Source: Trichomonas tenax
Lineage: Eukaryota; Parabasalia; Trichomonadida; Trichomonadidae
Length of the DNA: 53,618 bases
Assembly: GCA_023091735.1 (NCBI GenBank)
Contig: JALKBU010000266.1
Span: 1-53,618, forward strand
Direction of reading: 5' to 3'
Shown: positions 30,951 through 41,119 of the stretch, in pieces
Position numbering within the stretch: the stretch's first letter is position 1
How the letters are laid out: every line of letters begins with the position of its first letter
The notes under the pieces: generated by a model
What the model saw: only the letters and a program-made list of their open reading frames with translations
Databases searched by the model: none
What the model was told of the DNA's origin: nothing
Program-made: the position numbers and the translations under genes

Positions 30951-31137
30951 ATGCTGTATCATAATATGTATAAATAATAGATCCCAATTCAATGAGTTTC
31001 TAGAAATAAATTGTGATGACATTGAATTTGATCTTGATGGAAAGCCGTTTGAAAAATTCAGGGAATCAAGAATTACGATTTTCGGTAAGACTTTTGAAAC
31101 AATTGGGTTTGTAAACATTTCAATTTTGATTTTCTGA
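30951..31137 (+). other. open frame without start just upstream of the HMG-box gene
   Basis: About 61 codons without a stop and without an ATG, ending at TGA 31135-31137, 12 nt before and in the same frame as the HMG-box start. The amino acid make-up (EINCDDIEFDLDGKPFEKF) looks like real protein. It may be a relic of a 5' extension or of another gene. Confidence 0.35.
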
Positions 31138-31149
31138 AACCATAATATA

Positions 31150-31635
31150 ATGAATATAACAGCCATCGAAGATTTGAGCGATGGCAAAACCAAAGTAGCA
31201 AAGTCTAAACGCTATACTCGGTATATTCTTGACCCCTTTCAGATTTTCTGCATCGAAAAGCGAAATGAATATATGAAGGCGCATCCCGAACTGAAAAACT
31301 CAGAAGTAACATCGATACTTGCTGGTATATGGAGGGAGATGTCCGAAAACGACAAAATGCAATACAATCTTATAGCCATGAAATTACAGAATAACAAATG
31401 CAAAGTTGAACGAAAAATCAAAAAGAATCTTCCGCGGTCTGACTCAAGTAAGGAATCCAAAGGCAGCTCTACACCGGAAATATCAGAGCCCGATGTCGAA
31501 GCCGACGGCAATCCTGCATTTAAAACCTCAAACCCGCCCAAAATCTATATTATCAGTCGAACAGGCCTCGGTGAAGACCTGTCAGAGGTCAGCTATAACC
31601 TACTCAAAATGCAGGAAAAGTGTTATGATGAATAA
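31150..31635 (+). CDS. HMG-box protein
   Basis: 161 residues. One HMG box spans about 28-82: DPFQIFCIEKRNEYMKAHPE, then EVTSILAGIWREMSENDKMQY, with the expected aromatic and basic positions (F, W, K/R). HMG-box proteins bend DNA and act in chromatin or transcription in the nucleus. A basic stretch (KVERKIKKN) follows, then a Ser/Glu-rich region and a C-terminal tail of unknown role. Single-box proteins of this size are common in protists. The ATG is preceded by CCATAAT, one base off the canonical initiator. Confidence 0.82.
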   Translation: MNITAIEDLSDGKTKVAKSKRYTRYILDPFQIFCIEKRNEYMKAHPELKNSEVTSILAGIWREMSENDKMQYNLIAMKLQNNKCKVERKIKKNLPRSDSSKESKGSSTPEISEPDVEADGNPAFKTSNPPKIYIISRTGLGEDLSEVSYNLLKMQEKCYDE

Positions 31636-31882
31636 AATGTTTTTTAGATGTTGTAATAAATTATCAAAGCTCAGCATGATATTTTATTACAGGTACCATG
31701 TTAGGAATATCTGCAAAAAAGCGAAAAGGGCAAAAAAATTATTTTACTAAGGTTCTCAATTTTCAAAGATTGTCTCTCAATTTTCTTAGATTGTGATGAT
31801 TTATATTCTGCGCTAAATTCTTTCTTTTTACTATATTTGAGCTCGAATATCATAAAAATTTAAAAATAGGTCGTTAAAACCG

Positions 31883-32206
31883 ATGGAAATGGTAAGCGAC
31901 ATTTCACTCATGGATTTGGACTCTATAAGCAATATAATAGAGAGGAAGTTGGTCTGTTTTGTGAAATCTCTTTCAGGCTCGAAAATGATTTTTTACGCGC
32001 CTTATCTCTTGTGAATTAATCGATAAAACCACTGCTACTGGCTCTTTGGAGGTGTATTTAAGCGATTGGAATGGTTAAATCTGTAATTAGGCAATGTCTA
32101 GCTAGGATAATGCGAAATGTCTTTTTTCATGGACCCATTTAATAACGAATTGTCTCTGCTTGCGCCTGAAAGTGTAAATAGAGTTGTTATGAAACAATCA
32201 ATATAA
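31883..32206 (+). pseudogene. decayed coding remnant in three frames
   Basis: Three coding-like pieces follow one another: ATG 31883 to TGA 32012-32014 (43 codons, includes MVSDISLMDLDSISNIIE), a second frame 32013-32078 continuing as ELIDKTTATGSLEVYLSDWN, and a third starting at ATG 32117 and ending TAA 32204-32206 (29 codons, MSFFMDPFNNELSLLAPES). Together they look like the start of a gene broken by frameshifts. A faint likeness to Sec1/VPS33-type proteins was noted but is not secure. Confidence 0.4.
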
Positions 32207-32221
32207 ACAATTTTATTTTTT

Positions 32222-35200
32222 CTAATCGAATTTTCTGAGCCTATTCATCAAGATAGAAATTGAGGTCCGGCTTTCGACTTGCTGGATGATTTCCTTGTTG
32301 TGAATAGTTGGGTACTGGATTGGAAACTCGAATATCGGAGGTGAATAATATATGTCATCAAACCCGGTGTCTCCGTCAATTGTGCGTGTGGAGAAGGCGC
32401 TTGATGAGTTAAAGATGTTCTGTGACCTTCTTGGATTTTGTTTTTTAGATGATGATCCAGATCTTTGGCTTCTTGTCCTTGATTGGGAACTCATTAATGA
32501 TGAGCTTGGAGAACTTATCATCCTGGAACTGGAAAGTGAGTTAATATGACTATTTTGAGGATTCTTCGAATTTGAACGCGGTGACATTGGTTTATTCTTC
32601 GAAGATGAAGGTATTGTAGGCTTTCCTTTGGATTTAGATCGATTTTCTGAATCAGAAGAAACACTATCTAATGATATTGGAACTTTTCCGGATTTGTTGG
32701 ATTTATCAGACTTCTTTGTCTTCAATATTGACGATGAAGTATTCATTGCTGAGCTGAGATCATCATTCTCGGAACTATTGGACTTTGGAACTTTAATATT
32801 TTGTAGTTTTGCCTTTGTTGGTGTTTTTGGCTTTTCTTGTGGTTTGGTATCATTTTTGGTTGTATTTTTGACTGTTTTTGAATGATATTGTAATTTCATC
32901 AAATCATCATCTGATGAATCGACAATTTGCGAAGATTTATGTGCTGTAAACTTGTCTTCTTTCGTCAGCGAATAAACATTCTTCTTATGATTCCTCTTTG
33001 ATGGTTTCTTTGGAGAAGATTTTTCTTTTGGTAGTGCTTCTGGATCAGTTGGTGACTGATTGGAGTATTTTGGTGATGATTTCTTTCTTGAAGCTTTCAA
33101 AAGAGCGAACTCTTCATGTGTGTGTAGTTTCCTTATATCCTCAACATCACTTTCATTATCAGAAAGTGTTGCAACGAAGTTTCGCTTTGATGCATGTTCA
33201 TCTAAGCTGTTTGACTTAAGGAAATTTATTTCTATCTGTGACTGAGTCTTTCCTTCGATTGTGGAGTCATTCGTTGAGAAAATGAAGTTTGAATTTGATG
33301 CACTATTTTTCAGAGAACCAATCTTAGACAAACTTTGTAAAGCAATACTCTTGAGGATTGATTCATTTGGATTTGCTTGCTGTACTGAATTTTCATTTGT
33401 AATTTCATTTTCCTCTGCTGAACTTGATGACTCTGATGATGAACTCTGCTTCTTGTGGTCTGAGTCTGAGGATTTCGAATGTTTGTTTTCGAAATCTGAT
33501 GAACTTTCGTCCGAAGAAGAAGATTCTAATATTCCTTCCTCCTTCTTTTGAGAAGTTTTATTGTTGGCCTTTTGGGGAGATTTTGCTTTGATTTCGGGCT
33601 TCTTTTCTGGTTTTTCAATTATTTTTTCATCTTCAGAAGAATCAGCAATGCTAAGTCTATTCCTCTTTGGAGGCGGAGGTAGGGCATCCTTTTTAGCTGG
33701 TGATTTTGGACTTTCCTTCTTATTTTCCTTCAGATTTTCCATTTCATCAGAAGATGAGAAGACTGATTTGTTCTTTCCAAGCGGAGACTTCTTATTGTTT
33801 GCTTTAGGACTTTCCTGTTTCTTTTTTGATACATTATCACTATTCTCTTCATCAGATGAAGAATCAAAAATTTTGTTGGTTTTTTGTTGCTGTTTAATTG
33901 GAGATTTGGCATTAGCTTGTTGTGTATTGTTCATCCTTTCATTATTCTTCCTTTGCTTGTTCAATAATTTGTCTTTTGCATTCATAACTTTAGTGTTTTG
34001 TCCCTCTGAGCTCATGCTGCTGTCATCAGAGGACGAACTGTCGTGTTTGAGATGAACATTGTTAATAACCTTCTCACTTGTATTTGGTGCCATAATATTT
34101 TTAGACTTGGCCTGTAATTGATCGTCATCCAATCCCTTATTTTCGTGCTGCTTATCACTATTTTCGGAGCTTGAGGCTTCGTTAGTATAATTAGTTAAAG
34201 ATGAAATCATTAATTTGTCTTTAGGTCCTTCTTCAGTAGTATTTGTCTGTATTTGTACCTCTTTAGGCTGTGTGGCTTTGTTATTTGAGTCCTCCTCGGA
34301 AGATGAACTCGAAAAGATTTTACGCTTTTTGTCAAACAGCTCTTCATCATCTGTTGATGAAGTTGAGGTCTCTTTTTCGGGTTTAAAAGCTGTGAACACA
34401 TTGGAAATTTGAGATATATTTTTAGCTTTTTCATCATTTTGCTTTAGATCTTGCTTTGTTATCTCTTTTTCGTCACTTGAGGATGAAGAATCGAATGCAT
34501 TACGTTTTTGTTCCTGTTTTGGCGAAATATTTTGCTTTGATTTTTCATCACCAGATGAAGAGCTTGATTCCTTCTTTGGCGATTTGCGACCTCCATTATC
34601 AGATGACGAGCTGAATTCAAATGTTTCCCGCTTAGAAATTAATTTTTGACTATTATTTGTATTTTTAGCTTCATTCACAGTTGATATGACTTCCTTTGGT
34701 CGATTTTCAGGGTTCTGTTCATCCTCAGACAAATTAAACTCAGATGGTTTTCTGGGTGAGTTCGAATCTAGTTTTTGTTTAGGAGAATCTGTTGAGTTTT
34801 TGGGTTGCTGCTGAATGGCTTCTTGCTTTGGACCATTTGAGCTTGTTATGTCGTGTTTATCTTGGATATTCAATTGTTTCTTATCGTCTTCTGAGCAACT
34901 TGACGAGTCAGATGACTTCTTTTGTGCTAAGTTGGACTTCTCTTGATCACCTTTATCGTCGTTTTGCGGAAATACAACATCAAAAGTCGATGGTTGAAGA
35001 TTCTTGATTTCTTGTGCCGGTTTCTGTGTTTTCTCTGATGACTTTGGACTATTAAGCTTTTTGTCATCATCTGATGAAGATCCGAACAATTTGTCAGATA
35101 ATTTCGCGTCATCACTCGAAGAAGAGTCATTATAGATCGGAGGACCTATTAACGGTGAGCTATTGAGGCTCTCTGGGTCACTCGTTGGTATTTGTTGCTG

Positions 35201-38200
35201 TATATCAAAGCTAATGCGTCTTTTTGGATCCGCGTTTTCATTCTTGTGCCAAGACTTTTGTGGGCAAACTTTGACATCTTTAGCATCATCATCTTCGCTA
35301 TATTCTGATTCGGATGTTGTGGGAACATGTTCTGTCATAGGTTTCACTATTAAATCATCGATGTTACCTGTGAATTCATTAGCAGGTATCGATGACGATG
35401 AACTTTGATATGGTTTTGTTCTTGGATTGTTTGATGCGAATGCTGATAAAGAATCACTTTCTTTTGCTTTGTTCTCTTCATCATCACTTGAGCTGAAAAC
35501 TTTTCTCTTCTTTGGGGCAGGCTTTTCTTCATCTGAACTGCTGCTGACCTTTGCTTTGACTTTAACTTGTCTAACTTCTTCAGAGTCTGATTCTAAGTCT
35601 TCAACTTTCGATTTCTTGAATAATGTTAGTTTTTCATCTTCTGATTCGCTGCTAGATTCAACGGGTGTTGTGAGGTTCTTCTTTTCATTAGATATCGGTA
35701 CTTTTTTATCATCATCTGATTCTGAGTCTTCAACTTTCGATTTCTTGAAGACTCTTGATTTTTCATCTTCTGCATCACTTGATTTAATCTGTTTCTTCTC
35801 CGATTCGCTATCTGAGCTTGAAAGTACTTTCTTTTTAGCTGGATTTGGAGGCTCTCCATCAGAATCTGAACTTGAAACTAATTTCTTCTTGACTGGCTTT
35901 GGGATTTCATCGTCTGAATCACTTTTTGGCCTTTGTGGTGATGATTTGGCTTTATCATCTGATTTCTTGGCAATTTGCTTCGGAGGCTCTTCATCAGATG
36001 ATGAACTACTTGAGAACTTGAGTGGTTTCTTGTTCGCTGGCTTTGGAAAGTCTTCATCAGAGGAACTGCTCGAGAATTGAGCGACTTTTTGCTGACTATT
36101 CTTTGGATTTGGCTTTTGTGCTTCATTTACTTTTTCATACACTTTCTCAGATTCACTTTCATCATCATCATCATAGTAAGAAGATGATTCCATCCTTCTT
36201 GGCGTTGAAATTTTGATAATAGCGTCATCGCTCGATGAAGAATCATCATTTGTTGATGGTTTGATTTCATCGTCACTTGATGAAGAATCGAGTTTCTTTG
36301 GAGCAACATTTTTGAGTTTCTGGACTTCTTCATCTGAAGAACTTGATTCTGAGAAGACTACTGTCTTATTTTGAACAACTTGTGGCGTTGCAACATCAGA
36401 GTCGTTTGTATCAATTTGTTTTGCATCAACTATTGGTTTTTTGAGAATCGAAGTATTCTCATCAGAACTGCTTGATAAGAATAATTTATTTGAAGCCGAT
36501 TCTTTGATGACATTTGGATTATCAGATTTCTTTTCTTCGGAATCTGATGATGAAGAACTGCTTCTTTTTGCATTGGCTAAACCTTCTGGTTTCAGGTTGT
36601 TGAATGTGCTTGCTGCAGGCAAATTTCCTTCAGCAGGTAACTCGATCTCTGATGATTTATGGATGCTGACATTGATGTCTGAGATTGTGCTTAGAGGGAT
36701 ATTTTCCAATATAGCACTCGCTTCACTATCATAGAAGAGCGGAAAATCAATGTTCGAGTTAACATAAACGATCTCTTCGAATGTGTTAAGCGGTGCGAGT
36801 GGATTATTCTCAGACCATTTCATCTTTTCTTTCTTTAGTTCATCAACAGTGAATTCATTGACGATTGCGAATTCTTCTGGTAATTCTATTTGAGCTGCTT
36901 GAATTGCTTTCTTACGAATGTTTGTTGCTTCAATCATTGCATCTTCTGATTTTTTAGAATATTGATTTAAAAATTCTGAAGGCAATGCAATGTGAACTAC
37001 AGAATCTCTGGTGCATGCAGCATCAACTAATTCTGAAAGTGGTGTTATTTCATCTAAAACAACGGTGTCAATGATCAATTCTTGAAATGCTGGATCTGGA
37101 ACTAATATCTTTAGAACTGCAATATCTTCGGCATATACTGGAGTTTTAATGAAATGGATGTTAATCAAATTCTCTAAATCTGTTAATTTTTGAATGGTTT
37201 TTGAAATTCGAACATTAATATTCATGAACATAAGTTTTTCTAATGTCTGCAACTGTGGTAATTTCTCAGCAAAGTGATTTATATCTTCTTCAGAGTCAGA
37301 AAATGCATTAATCAAATATAAATCTTTCAAAAAACAAAGTTGAGTAATAATATCAATGGTTTCTATATTAAGTACTGGGGATCCTATCGCAAGTTCAATT
37401 AAGTTTTTTGGTAACAATTTTATCGAATTATAAAATTCATTTTGATCTACATCGATATACTTCATGTGTAAGCAAAGTCCATTTTGCCACTCACGCGCAT
37501 TGAGTGTCTTCATGAGACTTTCGAATGTTCCTGGTTTAAATTTAGCGTGATCAATATCTATTCTTAATAAACTCGGTAATTTAAACTCTGAAACATTTGA
37601 GGAGAATTCTGTTGATGATAGGTTGAGCATTTTCAATGATATTCCAACTTTAGATCCAACATTTTTAATTAACTCTGAAGCGTCAACCTGAACTCCTGCT
37701 AAGGATAAAGACTGCAAGTGCTGGAAGTTATCCAGAATAGAAAAATCGATATTATTTGTATAATCTAAATTAAGCATAATAATGTTGTGTGAAACAGGTT
37801 GTGTAAATGTATTCTTGTAGAATTGTTCTAAGGCATTATCATTAACAGCATTAGAGAATCGTAACGATTTAATTGTTGAATTTTCGAATTTATTTTTCAA
37901 AATTTCAAGTGTTGGAGCGTCAATATTTGTGCCAACAAATGAAAGTGACTCCAAATCAGGTAATTGTTCGATGAATAAGTTGAACTCTGAATCTATTGGG
38001 TTGGAAATGCATAAATGTGTAAGTTGCTTGAATTCCTTGTTAATTGTCTTTCCTATCATATGGTATGCAGATTTGACGTTGAGTTTTATGTTTGGAAGTG
38101 AGAGTGAAGTTATATCTTTGGATAAAACTAAAGTATGAAGAATTGATTTGATATATGGTGATATATCGCCGAAATTTGATAAATCTATGTTGTTGCTGTG

Positions 38201-38704
38201 ATGGTTCAAATGGTATTTCATAAAGTTCAATAATTCTGGATTTATTGGGGATAAATTGTTGTGTTTTTGGTTTTGAATTATCATTCTTTGGAGTAGTGTG
38301 AAAGCGGAATATTGCATTTTTTGAATCTGATTTACGTCTATTTCAAGATTTGTTAATTCTTCTTCTGCAAAAACGCGAACCAGCAAAGATTTGATAACCA
38401 TTCCAATACTATTCGCGTTTGATGACTCAAATCTTATCATTTCATCGTTCTCAAAGTATAATTCGACTCTTTGATATTTTTCAACGTATTTTTTTAAGTC
38501 TTTCCATAATTTAACGCGATCATGCTGCGGAGGTGATTTGATTTTGTAATATTCGACTTTATTTGCAGTAACACTTAAAAATCTTTCGTCGCCTCCTTTT
38601 CCTTTGTCGTGAATCTTCTTAACGATGCCGATGAACATAACAGTCTGGGATTGCTTCATCTCTTCTTTGTAAATGTAATCAATTTGGTCTTCAGTTTTTC
38701 CCAT
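32222..38704 (-). CDS. giant LRR protein with Ser/acidic disordered tail (CARMIL-like layout)
   Basis: 2160 residues. The first 100 or so (ERFLSVTANKVEYYKIK, VELYFENDEMIRFES) look like a PH-type beta domain. Irregular leucine-rich repeats span about 180-600 (ITSLSLPNIKLN, LESLSFVGTNID, LQSLSLAGVQVD, SLKMLNLSSTEF). A domain of about 100 residues follows, then roughly 1200 residues dominated by SSSSDDE/SSSSDEE clusters, lysine and proline: ideal casein kinase 2 sites and certainly disordered. A short ordered C-terminus closes the protein. PH + LRR + disordered tail is the layout of CARMIL actin regulators, but no capping-protein-interaction motif was found. No clear initiator is seen before the ATG. 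Confidence 0.8.
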   Translation of the reverse strand: MGKTEDQIDYIYKEEMKQSQTVMFIGIVKKIHDKGKGGDERFLSVTANKVEYYKIKSPPQHDRVKLWKDLKKYVEKYQRVELYFENDEMIRFESSNANSIGMVIKSLLVRVFAEEELTNLEIDVNQIQKMQYSAFTLLQRMIIQNQKHNNLSPINPELLNFMKYHLNHHSNNIDLSNFGDISPYIKSILHTLVLSKDITSLSLPNIKLNVKSAYHMIGKTINKEFKQLTHLCISNPIDSEFNLFIEQLPDLESLSFVGTNIDAPTLEILKNKFENSTIKSLRFSNAVNDNALEQFYKNTFTQPVSHNIIMLNLDYTNNIDFSILDNFQHLQSLSLAGVQVDASELIKNVGSKVGISLKMLNLSSTEFSSNVSEFKLPSLLRIDIDHAKFKPGTFESLMKTLNAREWQNGLCLHMKYIDVDQNEFYNSIKLLPKNLIELAIGSPVLNIETIDIITQLCFLKDLYLINAFSDSEEDINHFAEKLPQLQTLEKLMFMNINVRISKTIQKLTDLENLINIHFIKTPVYAEDIAVLKILVPDPAFQELIIDTVVLDEITPLSELVDAACTRDSVVHIALPSEFLNQYSKKSEDAMIEATNIRKKAIQAAQIELPEEFAIVNEFTVDELKKEKMKWSENNPLAPLNTFEEIVYVNSNIDFPLFYDSEASAILENIPLSTISDINVSIHKSSEIELPAEGNLPAASTFNNLKPEGLANAKRSSSSSSDSEEKKSDNPNVIKESASNKLFLSSSSDENTSILKKPIVDAKQIDTNDSDVATPQVVQNKTVVFSESSSSDEEVQKLKNVAPKKLDSSSSDDEIKPSTNDDSSSSDDAIIKISTPRRMESSSYYDDDDESESEKVYEKVNEAQKPNPKNSQQKVAQFSSSSSDEDFPKPANKKPLKFSSSSSSDEEPPKQIAKKSDDKAKSSPQRPKSDSDDEIPKPVKKKLVSSSDSDGEPPNPAKKKVLSSSDSESEKKQIKSSDAEDEKSRVFKKSKVEDSESDDDKKVPISNEKKNLTTPVESSSESEDEKLTLFKKSKVEDLESDSEEVRQVKVKAKVSSSSDEEKPAPKKRKVFSSSDDEENKAKESDSLSAFASNNPRTKPYQSSSSSIPANEFTGNIDDLIVKPMTEHVPTTSESEYSEDDDAKDVKVCPQKSWHKNENADPKRRISFDIQQQIPTSDPESLNSSPLIGPPIYNDSSSSDDAKLSDKLFGSSSDDDKKLNSPKSSEKTQKPAQEIKNLQPSTFDVVFPQNDDKGDQEKSNLAQKKSSDSSSCSEDDKKQLNIQDKHDITSSNGPKQEAIQQQPKNSTDSPKQKLDSNSPRKPSEFNLSEDEQNPENRPKEVISTVNEAKNTNNSQKLISKRETFEFSSSSDNGGRKSPKKESSSSSGDEKSKQNISPKQEQKRNAFDSSSSSDEKEITKQDLKQNDEKAKNISQISNVFTAFKPEKETSTSSTDDEELFDKKRKIFSSSSSEEDSNNKATQPKEVQIQTNTTEEGPKDKLMISSLTNYTNEASSSENSDKQHENKGLDDDQLQAKSKNIMAPNTSEKVINNVHLKHDSSSSDDSSMSSEGQNTKVMNAKDKLLNKQRKNNERMNNTQQANAKSPIKQQQKTNKIFDSSSDEENSDNVSKKKQESPKANNKKSPLGKNKSVFSSSDEMENLKENKKESPKSPAKKDALPPPPKRNRLSIADSSEDEKIIEKPEKKPEIKAKSPQKANNKTSQKKEEGILESSSSDESSSDFENKHSKSSDSDHKKQSSSSESSSSAEENEITNENSVQQANPNESILKSIALQSLSKIGSLKNSASNSNFIFSTNDSTIEGKTQSQIEINFLKSNSLDEHASKRNFVATLSDNESDVEDIRKLHTHEEFALLKASRKKSSPKYSNQSPTDPEALPKEKSSPKKPSKRNHKKNVYSLTKEDKFTAHKSSQIVDSSDDDLMKLQYHSKTVKNTTKNDTKPQEKPKTPTKAKLQNIKVPKSNSSENDDLSSAMNTSSSILKTKKSDKSNKSGKVPISLDSVSSDSENRSKSKGKPTIPSSSKNKPMSPRSNSKNPQNSHINSLSSSRMISSPSSSLMSSQSRTRSQRSGSSSKKQNPRRSQNIFNSSSAFSTRTIDGDTGFDDIYYSPPIFEFPIQYPTIHNKEIIQQVESRTSISILMNRLRKFD

Positions 38705-39028
38705 AAATCAACAATTTTTATATACGACTTTTTTTCCAACATATTATTCTTTTCTGCCCAAAAGCATCATATTCTTATTCTAATATTTTAAGCATCTCTA
38801 TCTATCATCAATTTTCTTTTCTATCCAAAATAATTTTTTATTCAAGTTTTAATAAATCAAATTATCTCATTTCCTTTAAGATTTAAAACATATTCATGAT
38901 AAATTTGTTATTTATTAACAGTTAGTGAAATTGAAAAAAATATGAAAATAATTTTCTCAAATCACCAAAATGTAATTGATACATATAATCGGTAGAATGC
39001 GGTATTGGTTACAAACAATATTTTAGTT
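38705..39028. other. intergenic AT-rich stretch
   Basis: 324 bp between two minus-strand genes. No further features seen. Confidence 0.5.
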
Positions 39029-40018
39029 TTAAGGAACAACATTTTCTACAACACGACAAAATGTTGGATTAGATGGTGTTGGATATGTAACTGAGAAGTC
39101 CTCTGGTGTTTGCTGAAGAAGCGGTAGAGCCAATTTCATATTAACTCTATGCATGTGGATCGAAACAGCTGTTCTTGCTGGACATGGCGTCAGTTTGTAG
39201 GCATCTGTATAAAGTTGATAGTACGCTGGGCAAATGGATGCCTTGTAATATTCTTTCTTGAAAATAATGTCGTTCTCTGTATTGGGCCAAGTAACAATGA
39301 ATTTGTTGGAAATATATTTTGTGACATCGAGTCCGAAAAGATCTCTCATAAACGGTGCTAAGCCAACATCATCAGCAATTTGGTAACAATAATGATCGAA
39401 GCTTTGTATCTTGCTGAAGAACTGTCTGACGGCGTAATTGGAGAAAAGATATCCTGTTCCTCCGTGTGGATACAACTGATATCCATATTCATGCACATTA
39501 TAGACTAATCCCCACTCATTCATCGGATCTATCTTCTTTTCCATTTCTCTGAGCATGTCAACGAGGCCAGTCATATTAATGAATGTATCGTGGACACCTC
39601 TGAAGAACCATTTCGTGTCATTATGATTTTCAATAAAATGTTTCCAAACATACTTCGCGCGTATGCAAAATTGGCGGTCATTAAAGGTCGCTTGTGGATT
39701 ATCACCTGGAACGAGGGCAGGTTCACCTTTAATTTTAATTGGTCCGTCGGAAACATAATGAACAGTTGTATTTAGTTTGTTATATGGCAACTGGAACTCC
39801 CAGAAGTTACCTCTGAGATCTTCCTCCGGTGCAATGTTTTGTGATGCGCCGACAATAATGTAAAATGCGATAGATGTGTTATAATATGGATCATGAGGGA
39901 CTTTTATATCATTTGAAGCATATTTCTTGTAATATAAAACTGCAGCGATGTGAATTAGAATTGTTGTGATCGCAATTGAATACGTAAATATAGCGCGACC
40001 TTTTTTTTCGACAATCAT
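39029..40018 (-). CDS. type II membrane glycosyltransferase, GT31/core-1 GalT-like
   Basis: 329 residues. A short basic N-terminus and one membrane segment (about 10-31) give type II Golgi topology. The lumenal domain carries the order of motifs of beta-1,3-galactosyltransferase/Fringe-type enzymes: DTKWFFRGVHDTFINM (where relatives have a D-D-D metal site), GGTGYLFSNYAVRQFF (relatives GGAGYVLS), and DDVGLAPFM (relatives EDV). The acidic metal-binding triplet is reduced to V-H-D, so metal use or activity may be altered. Several N-glycosylation sites are present. It probably extends glycans on surface proteins or glycolipids; the sugar donor cannot be told from sequence. Confidence 0.72.
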   Translation of the reverse strand: MIVEKKGRAIFTYSIAITTILIHIAAVLYYKKYASNDIKVPHDPYYNTSIAFYIIVGASQNIAPEEDLRGNFWEFQLPYNKLNTTVHYVSDGPIKIKGEPALVPGDNPQATFNDRQFCIRAKYVWKHFIENHNDTKWFFRGVHDTFINMTGLVDMLREMEKKIDPMNEWGLVYNVHEYGYQLYPHGGTGYLFSNYAVRQFFSKIQSFDHYCYQIADDVGLAPFMRDLFGLDVTKYISNKFIVTWPNTENDIIFKKEYYKASICPAYYQLYTDAYKLTPCPARTAVSIHMHRVNMKLALPLLQQTPEDFSVTYPTPSNPTFCRVVENVVP

Positions 40019-40036
40019 AATTCTGGTCCCTTCTTT

Positions 40037-40062
40037 TCATTTTAGGACCCTTCCTAAAATGA
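40037..40062. repeat. perfect 11-bp hairpin upstream of the glycosyltransferase
   Basis: TCATTTTAGGA pairs with TCCTAAAATGA across a 4-nt loop. It also places a TCATT initiator match on both strands; on the minus strand A+1 would be about 42 nt before the ATG at 40018, farther than usual. Confidence 0.6.
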
Positions 40063-41119
40063 AATTTTTAAATAGGTCTCGTAATGAAACTACAGGCTAA
40101 CAATTAAGCTATCTAACGAATCCTAAACTCAAATCCTTTGAACGAAGCATAATATTTTTTTTGAAAATTTAAATTATCAGGAAACACATGCTGTGATTCT
40201 GTTATTTACCTCACAATTCTATGTCCTTCATATTTTCTATTATACAAATTTGATTATTATTGTTTTATGATTGAGATATTGAATTTTTCGTCAATATTAT
40301 TAATATTTGGTAGTTGAACTTTATGAGATAGATTTTCTATTATATGTCTAAATTTTTTGTAATGTTCAAATGGTTATATACGAGAATGGAAATAAATCAG
40401 CAAATTTCATTGTTTCTAATCACTATCATTCAAATTGCATATGAATAATAAACATAAATTGCAGATGGTAATGACATGATATAGTTAAATAAGCTCAGAA
40501 ATGAATCTTACAGTTTGTCATTGGTTCAATAAAATTATCACCGCTTTATTTTGAATTTTTTAAAAGTATTTCCTTAATGCCACCCCATATGTGAACATAG
40601 GATAAAGCACGCATTAAAAGATTCCAAATATTGAAGTTTGAAAACAATTAATTTATTTCCAATTTATAAAATCCGGGTGGATTCACATTTAGTATGTAAA
40701 GTAATGACCATTTTTAGATTTGGTTAAATTTCAAAACTATTATTTTAAGAGTTATAAAAGAAATTGAAACTTTTTATTGATAAATTTGAACGAAAAGAAT
40801 AATTTTGTTGCTCGCCAAGTTAAAAAAAATTTAAGCTTAATATAGAAAAAAGGAAAACACACGTTTCAGGTAACTGAAAATTGCATTTGGCCAACATAAA
40901 GTGAGTTTTCAAAAATACGATAATTATCCCCTCAAAATTAATCTTTCGAAAATAACATTCATTATGTAATTTATATGGATCGTTATTTTCACATTTTAAG
41001 GCTAAAATATTTTTGAGAGAGCTATCGATAGCATAATAATAGATCATATAATGTATTGATTTTAAAAACAAAACATTTAAAATGAATTGAAAATTAAGAA
41101 TTTCTGACAATGGTTTATT
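40063..41119. other. gene-free stretch ending in a target-site copy
   Basis: No coding signal over about 1 kb. TGGTTTATT at 41111-41119 is the left copy of the 9-bp duplication flanking the next element. Confidence 0.5.
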
